Assembly: GCA_964390545.1 (NCBI GenBank)
Contig: CAYMJV010000031.1
Coordinates: 1-34,245 of the forward strand
DNA length: 34,245 nucleotides
Direction: 5' to 3'
From: CAYMJV01 sp964390545
GTDB lineage: Bacteria; Desulfobacterota; BSN033; UBA1163
Within the stretch, counting starts at the first letter, position 1. Each line of letters starts with the position of its first letter. Under the pieces are notes generated by a model that saw nothing but the letters and a program-made list of their open reading frames with translations, was not told the DNA's origin and made no database searches. A program made the position numbers and the translations under genes. Shown here in pieces: positions 30,713 to 34,245 of the stretch.

Positions 30713-30757
30713 TAATCCCCCCAGCCCCCCTTTAATAAAGGGGGAGAGGGAGGATTT
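30713..30757. repeat. C/G-run hairpin repeat P2
   Basis: AATCCCCCC-AG-CCCCCCTTT-AAT-AAAGGGGG is followed by GAGAGGGAGGATT. It is a slightly decayed sibling of P1 (26734-26778), placed between the DUF116 stop and the htpX start. Confidence 0.8.
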
Positions 30758-30789
30758 CACAGACAATATAATAATAAACGTAAATTCTG

Positions 30790-31563
30790 TCAATTGCTAC
30801 GAGCACTCTGGGGTTCCAGAAAATCTAAGATGGCACCCTTTACTTTTTCAATATCGACCTTCGTATTGATGCAGGGGCCGTGAGGCCGTTCGTTCAGGAT
30901 GCCGATCACGGGAATCGGGTAGCTGTCTTGTATCCCGCTGGTGAGATCAAGTTCACAGGCCACGGCCACGATCGCTTCCGGTTTGTTTTCCACGATGATT
31001 CTTCTTGCCAAGGTCCCGCCTGTGGCCACAGCGATTCTCACCTGATATTGGTCAGCGAGTTCAATCAGATCTTTGATTTCACATTTCCCGCATCCTTTGC
31101 AGTTCTTCACATTTCCTGTGATCTTGATCTGACATTCAAAATCCTGGATACAGTGAGGGAGGAGAACCAAAAGCCGATTGGGGCGAGTTCTGTTGGTATT
31201 CGATCGAACGAGATGATTATTTAACTCGATAAAGGACTGCTTGACCTTCTCCCTGGACACCCCGAACAACCTTCCCATCAAGATCATGAAGGGGAAAAGG
31301 ACCTTTGCGACCAGCCCTCGCAATTTATGAGAAAGAAAGATGTCCTTTCCTCTGAGAATGGTGAAGACGAGGAGGAGTCCTCCGGAGAGCATGAGAAAGA
31401 CCAGAACGGCGAGGACGAGAGTGAAGAAGAGAGGAAGAGAGGGATGGATGTTTCTCAGTCCCACCATCGGGACATACCAGAGCATAAAGATCAAAAAGAA
31501 GAGGATCAAACAGGTGATGACTAGAAGACCAATGAAGATCCGCTTCTGAGGCCTGACTTCCAA
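30790..31563 (-). CDS. DUF116 family membrane protein with cysteine cluster
   Basis: The protein has 257 residues. TTG 31563 is chosen because GGAGG lies 5 nt upstream; the longer frame begins at a TTG with no ribosome site and would translate through it. Two N-terminal membrane segments (about 8-35 and 43-70) are followed by a cytoplasmic DUF116 domain (PF01976). Its cysteines are C138 and C144 (PHCIQDFEC), C155xxC158xxC161 (NCKGCGKC), one in VAVACELD and one in GPCINTK. The pattern suggests an Fe-S cluster or zinc site. A DUF116 gene next to fmt/htpX/rsmB is familiar in deltaproteobacteria, hinting at a role in translation or membrane quality control, but the function is unknown. Confidence 0.88.
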   Translation of the reverse strand: MEVRPQKRIFIGLLVITCLILFFLIFMLWYVPMVGLRNIHPSLPLFFTLVLAVLVFLMLSGGLLLVFTILRGKDIFLSHKLRGLVAKVLFPFMILMGRLFGVSREKVKQSFIELNNHLVRSNTNRTRPNRLLVLLPHCIQDFECQIKITGNVKNCKGCGKCEIKDLIELADQYQVRIAVATGGTLARRIIVENKPEAIVAVACELDLTSGIQDSYPIPVIGILNERPHGPCINTKVDIEKVKGAILDFLEPQSARSN

Positions 31564-31587
31564 AGGAACCTCCGAAAAAAATTCCAA

Positions 31588-31736
31588 ACGTCAAATTTCA
31601 AAATCCAAAGTTCAAATGAACCAGAAAAAATTTCAAATGCCAAAACTTAAATGAAAATTCTTGAACTTATTTCTCCCTCCTTTTTGAACTTTGGCATTCA
31701 TTTGACATTTGAACTTTGGCATTTGTCATTCTCATC
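31588..31736. repeat. AT-rich dispersed inverted repeat between fmt and DUF116
   Basis: Repeated words CAAATTTCAAAATCCAAAGTTCAAATG-like on one side (for example TCCAAAGTTCAAATG) and GAACTTTGGCATTTG on the other form long imperfect inverted repeats. Such sequence is frequent in intergenic DNA of related genomes. There is no coding function. Confidence 0.7.
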
Positions 31737-32681
31737 TTAAACAAGCACTGTGCCTACCGAAACAGGGTGTCCGGACAAGAAATCCCTTACGCTCATCCTT
31801 CTCTTACCTTCCAATTGGACTTCCTTGAGAAGATAGGAATCCTTTCCCGTCTCGATCTCAATAAAATCCGTTCCTACCCAGAGGACTGTTCCCGCCTTTC
31901 CAGTTGCCTTCCCTTTCCTGACCTCCCCTTTGTAAATCTTTAGTATTTGCCCTTGCCACTCCGTATAAGCCCCTGGCCATGCATGGAAGGCCCGGACCTG
32001 ACGGTCAATCTCTTCAGCCCCTTTTGTCCAATGAATCTGCCCATCCTCTTTTTTAAGCATGGGCGCATAGGTCGCCTTTGAATGATCCTGTGGAGCGGGA
32101 TGAATCTCGCCTTTTTTCATTTTCTCCAATGTTTCTGACAATAACTGAGCCCCCAAGGACGCCAATCGATCATGTAACGTCTCGGTGGTCTCATCTTCAT
32201 GGATTGGGATCTCGGACTGTAAAAGAATATCTCCGGTATCCATGCCTTCGTCCATGAGCATGGTAGTGATTCCTGTCTTCTTCGCTCCGTTGAGGATGGC
32301 CCAGGCAATGGGGGCAGAGCCACGATATTTTGGCAGAAGGGAGGCATGGATATTCATCGCTCCGTATTCGGGAAGGCTCAGAACAGTCTTGGGAAGGATC
32401 TGACCATAGGCGGCGACCACAAAAAGATCGGCTCCAAAACCTTTTAGCTTCTCCTGGAAAGACACCTCTTTTACTTTTTCCGGTTGGAGAATGGAGAGCC
32501 CTTTCTGAAGAGCAACCTCTTTTACCGGGGAAGCAATCACTTTTCGCCCTCTTCCCTTTTCTCTGTCAGGCTGGGTCACCACGGCAACGACTTCATCCGA
32601 TCCCTGGATCAATGTCTCCAGGGAAGGAAGGGCAAAGGAGGGGGTCCCAAAAAAAACGATTCGCCATGACGGGTTGCTCAA
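31737..32681 (-). CDS. fmt: Methionyl-tRNA formyltransferase
   Basis: The protein has 314 residues and formylates Met-tRNA(fMet) with 10-formyl-THF for translation initiation. The N-terminal formyl-transferase fold has RIVFFGTPSFALPSLETL, VVAAYGQILPK, the catalytic AMNIHASLLPKYRGSAPI and the distal GMDTGDILL (Asp). The C-terminal domain (about 205-314) has the tRNA-binding barrel (RAFHAWPGAYTEWQG). The start is TTG 32681, which overlaps the def stop as TTGA with AGGAAG about 8 nt upstream. A longer frame would overlap much of def and encodes no conserved sequence. Coupling with def is the classic arrangement. Confidence 0.95.
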   Translation of the reverse strand: MSNPSWRIVFFGTPSFALPSLETLIQGSDEVVAVVTQPDREKGRGRKVIASPVKEVALQKGLSILQPEKVKEVSFQEKLKGFGADLFVVAAYGQILPKTVLSLPEYGAMNIHASLLPKYRGSAPIAWAILNGAKKTGITTMLMDEGMDTGDILLQSEIPIHEDETTETLHDRLASLGAQLLSETLEKMKKGEIHPAPQDHSKATYAPMLKKEDGQIHWTKGAEEIDRQVRAFHAWPGAYTEWQGQILKIYKGEVRKGKATGKAGTVLWVGTDFIEIETGKDSYLLKEVQLEGKRRMSVRDFLSGHPVSVGTVLV

Positions 32682-33193
32682 GGCCTTTCTTCCTTCCTTC
32701 TTTCCTTTTTCACCTTCCTCCGGTAAACATCCCTCTTCAATGGACTGACCCTGTCCAGAATGAGGACCCCATTGAGATGATCGATTTCGTGTTGAAGGGC
32801 GAAGGCCAATATCCCCTCTCCTGAAATTTCCACTTTCCTCCCATCCGGAGAGATTCCACGGACTTGAACCTTCTCTTTTCTCTTCACCATTTCCAGACAG
32901 TCGGGGACGCTCAGACACCCCTCCTCATGATCGACGTCCCCCTCCTCTAAAACGATTTCGGGATTAATTATGACAAAGAGAGATTGCTGAGGATCCATCG
33001 GGCTCACATCGACAACAATCACCCTTCTCGAAATTCCAACCTGGGGAGCAGCCAAACCAACCCCGCCAGCATCATACATGGTCTCGGTCATATCCTGAAT
33101 CAATTTCTTTAATTCTCCATCAATCTGGTCCACTTCTCTGGAACGTTTCTTCAAGAGAGGGTGCGGATATGTCAGGATTTCCCGAATGGCCAT
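32678..33193 (-). CDS. def: Peptide deformylase
   Basis: The protein has 171 residues and removes the formyl group from nascent N-terminal Met, using Fe2+ or Zn2+. The three family motifs are intact: GVGLAAPQ (I), EGCLSVP (II, Cys ligand) and QHEIDHLNG (III, two His ligands and catalytic Glu). The C-terminal tail (RRKVKKERRKEE) is basic. ATG 33193 is preceded by AAGGAG inside the end of lgt; the gap to the lgt stop is 3 bp. It overlaps fmt by 4 bp, so the order lgt-def-fmt forms a tight operon. Confidence 0.97.
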   Translation of the reverse strand: MAIREILTYPHPLLKKRSREVDQIDGELKKLIQDMTETMYDAGGVGLAAPQVGISRRVIVVDVSPMDPQQSLFVIINPEIVLEEGDVDHEEGCLSVPDCLEMVKRKEKVQVRGISPDGRKVEISGEGILAFALQHEIDHLNGVLILDRVSPLKRDVYRRKVKKERRKEERP

Positions 33194-33196
33194 CTT

Positions 33197-33961
33197 CTAT
33201 CTCCTTTGTTTTTTTCTTAAATAGAATAACATGAAAAGAGAGAGGATGCCCAAAAAAATTCCTATCCCTTGAGAAGTGGATAGAAGGCCGTAAAAGACAG
33301 ATCCCCGTGGGTCACCCCGCATCATTTCCACAAAGAAACGGATCATGGCATAGAGGAGGATCAGAAGCCAGAAGATTTGACCGTCAAACGCTTTTTTCTT
33401 CTCCCTCCATTTCAAAAAGAAAAAGAGGGCGAGGTTACTCCCTGCCTCATAAAGCTGAACGGGGTGGAGGAAGACATGAAGCGGAGCTAAAGAGTTTGGA
33501 TCTGTAAAGACAACCCCCCATGGGAGGGATGTTTCTTTTCCATAACAGCACCCCGCGAAGAAACAGCCTAATCGACCGAAGAAGAGACCGATCGCAATGG
33601 AGGGGGAAAACAGGTCGGCAAAATTCCAGAGGGGCAACCGGTGCCACCTCATATACCCCATCGAAACTGCAACAGCCAGAATCAGGCCACCGTAGAAGAC
33701 CAATCCTCCCTCCCATATCTTAAATATCTGGAGAGGGTTCTGACGATAGAGATCAACGTTGACCAGAATGAATAAGAGTCGCGACCCCACGATGGCCGAA
33801 AGGACGGTATAGAAGAAGAGGTTCGCCACATGTTCAAAAGGAACCCCTTCTTTTTGTGTTTTCAGAACGGCGAGGATCAACCCAACGACAAAACCAAGGG
33901 CGAGGAAGAAACCGTAAGCATAGATGCTCAGGCTGCCCAATCGGAAAAGAATGGGGGACAT
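33197..33961 (-). CDS. lgt: Prolipoprotein diacylglyceryl transferase
   Basis: This 254-residue inner-membrane enzyme transfers diacylglycerol from phosphatidylglycerol to the lipobox Cys of prolipoproteins. It has about seven membrane segments, including SIYAYGFFLALGFVVG at the N-terminus, then EGGLVFYGGLILAV and the signature FFGRLGCFFAGCCYGKE with the expected Arg and Gly residues. HPVQLYEAGSNLALFFFL follows and MIRFFVEMMRGDPRG lies near the C-terminus. Substrates in this window would include the LEA2 lipoprotein and the M48 lipoprotein. ATG 33961 opens the operon; the sequence upstream is repeat-like, and no promoter is called. Confidence 0.96.
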   Translation of the reverse strand: MSPILFRLGSLSIYAYGFFLALGFVVGLILAVLKTQKEGVPFEHVANLFFYTVLSAIVGSRLLFILVNVDLYRQNPLQIFKIWEGGLVFYGGLILAVAVSMGYMRWHRLPLWNFADLFSPSIAIGLFFGRLGCFFAGCCYGKETSLPWGVVFTDPNSLAPLHVFLHPVQLYEAGSNLALFFFLKWREKKKAFDGQIFWLLILLYAMIRFFVEMMRGDPRGSVFYGLLSTSQGIGIFLGILSLFMLFYLRKKQRR

Positions 33962-34230
33962 AACGAGAAGTTAAGAGTTACAAGTTAAAAGTTAAAAGTT
34001 GAAAAATGACATTCTCAAAAATGTCATTGCGAACCTTTCCCTTTTTGTCATTCTGAGCGAAGCGAAGAATCTCTTGAGATTGCCACGCCTGCGTGCCGGA
34101 ACGCCTACCCGCAAGAAGGTTTCTCGAAAGATGACCACTTCGGCGTGCAGGCACGGGCTTCGCCCTCGCAACGACTTCGTCGGATTGCCGCGTCGCTTCG
34201 CTCCTCGCAATGACAACTTTCTTTGGACGT
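33962..34230. repeat. Dispersed repeat region at right edge
   Basis: It starts with AAGTTAAAAGTTAAAAGTT direct repeats and a short inverted repeat AATGACATT ... AATGTCATT. Words such as CTGAGCGAAGCGAAGAATCT and GCGTCGCTTCGCTCCTCGCA follow, which belong to interspersed repeats common in bacterial genomes and often translated as spurious short ORFs. An 80-codon minus-strand frame here (34234-33992) reads as such repeat (LRGAKRRGNP-type), so it is not called. Confidence 0.75.
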
Positions 34231-34245
34231 ACACCTTAGATTTTT

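Noticed and set aside
33992..34234. 80-codon frame at the right edge
   Set aside because: The sequence is a known kind of interspersed repeat that yields spurious LRGAKRRGNP-like peptides.

Overview
The window looks like chromosomal DNA of a Gram-negative anaerobe of the former Deltaproteobacteria (Desulfobacterota), possibly a Syntrophobacterales-like lineage. This rests on gene content and order: lgt-def-fmt-DUF116-htpX-rsmB-(LysE)-rpe, a DUF3786 protein, an FmdE protein, a GGDEF/HD-GYP protein, outer-envelope lipoproteins and a MltD-type transglycosylase. The taxonomic call is inference. I found no rRNA, tRNA, CRISPR array, prophage or intact transposase.

Layout. (i) About 1-5.1 kb is accessory DNA: two toxin-antitoxin modules (AbrB/PIN followed by a P-loop NTPase gene broken by an in-frame TGA, and Phd/PIN), two overlapping genes for PD-(D/E)xK nucleases related to Holliday-junction resolvases, and an orphan ORF. 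(ii) About 5.2-12.5 kb is a loose set of metabolic and unknown genes: a fosmidomycin-resistance-type MFS exporter, FmdE, a small HExxH metallopeptidase, an orphan protein with a paralogue at 19.7 kb, an HD hydrolase, a B12-binding radical SAM enzyme, a zinc-ribbon membrane protein with HEAGH, and a DUF2889 protein. (iii) About 13-20 kb carries a GGDEF/HD-GYP protein, envelope proteins (LEA2 lipoprotein, protein-E-like, MltD with LysM), a DnaJ-type chaperone and a 1 kb repeat-packed gap. (iv) gapA and malQ are divergent at 20.3-23.3 kb. (v) From 34 kb down to 23.6 kb a minus-strand run of conserved housekeeping genes goes from lgt through def, fmt, DUF116, htpX, rsmB, LysE, rpe, DUF3786 and a DsbA-like protein to an M48 lipoprotein. 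Much of it is tightly packed, with two TTGA stop/start overlaps. Its themes are lipoprotein maturation, N-terminal formyl-Met handling, membrane proteolysis and ribosome modification.

The most unusual part is the intergenic DNA. Five arrays share a modular hairpin repeat with constant flanks (AGGAKC ... TTGAGG) and variable but self-complementary stems. A 17-20 bp palindrome (type sequence CCTGCCTACCGGTAGGCAGG) occurs four times, each time inside another palindrome or inverted repeat, and one host element is also present without it. A three-hairpin element occurs in two full copies and one rearranged copy. A 294 bp composite element shows nested inverted repeats. Together these suggest active spread of tiny non-coding palindromic elements.

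Several genes appear to start with TTG (mltD, fmt, rsmB, DUF116), each chosen from a Shine-Dalgarno site, a stop/start overlap or a signal peptide.
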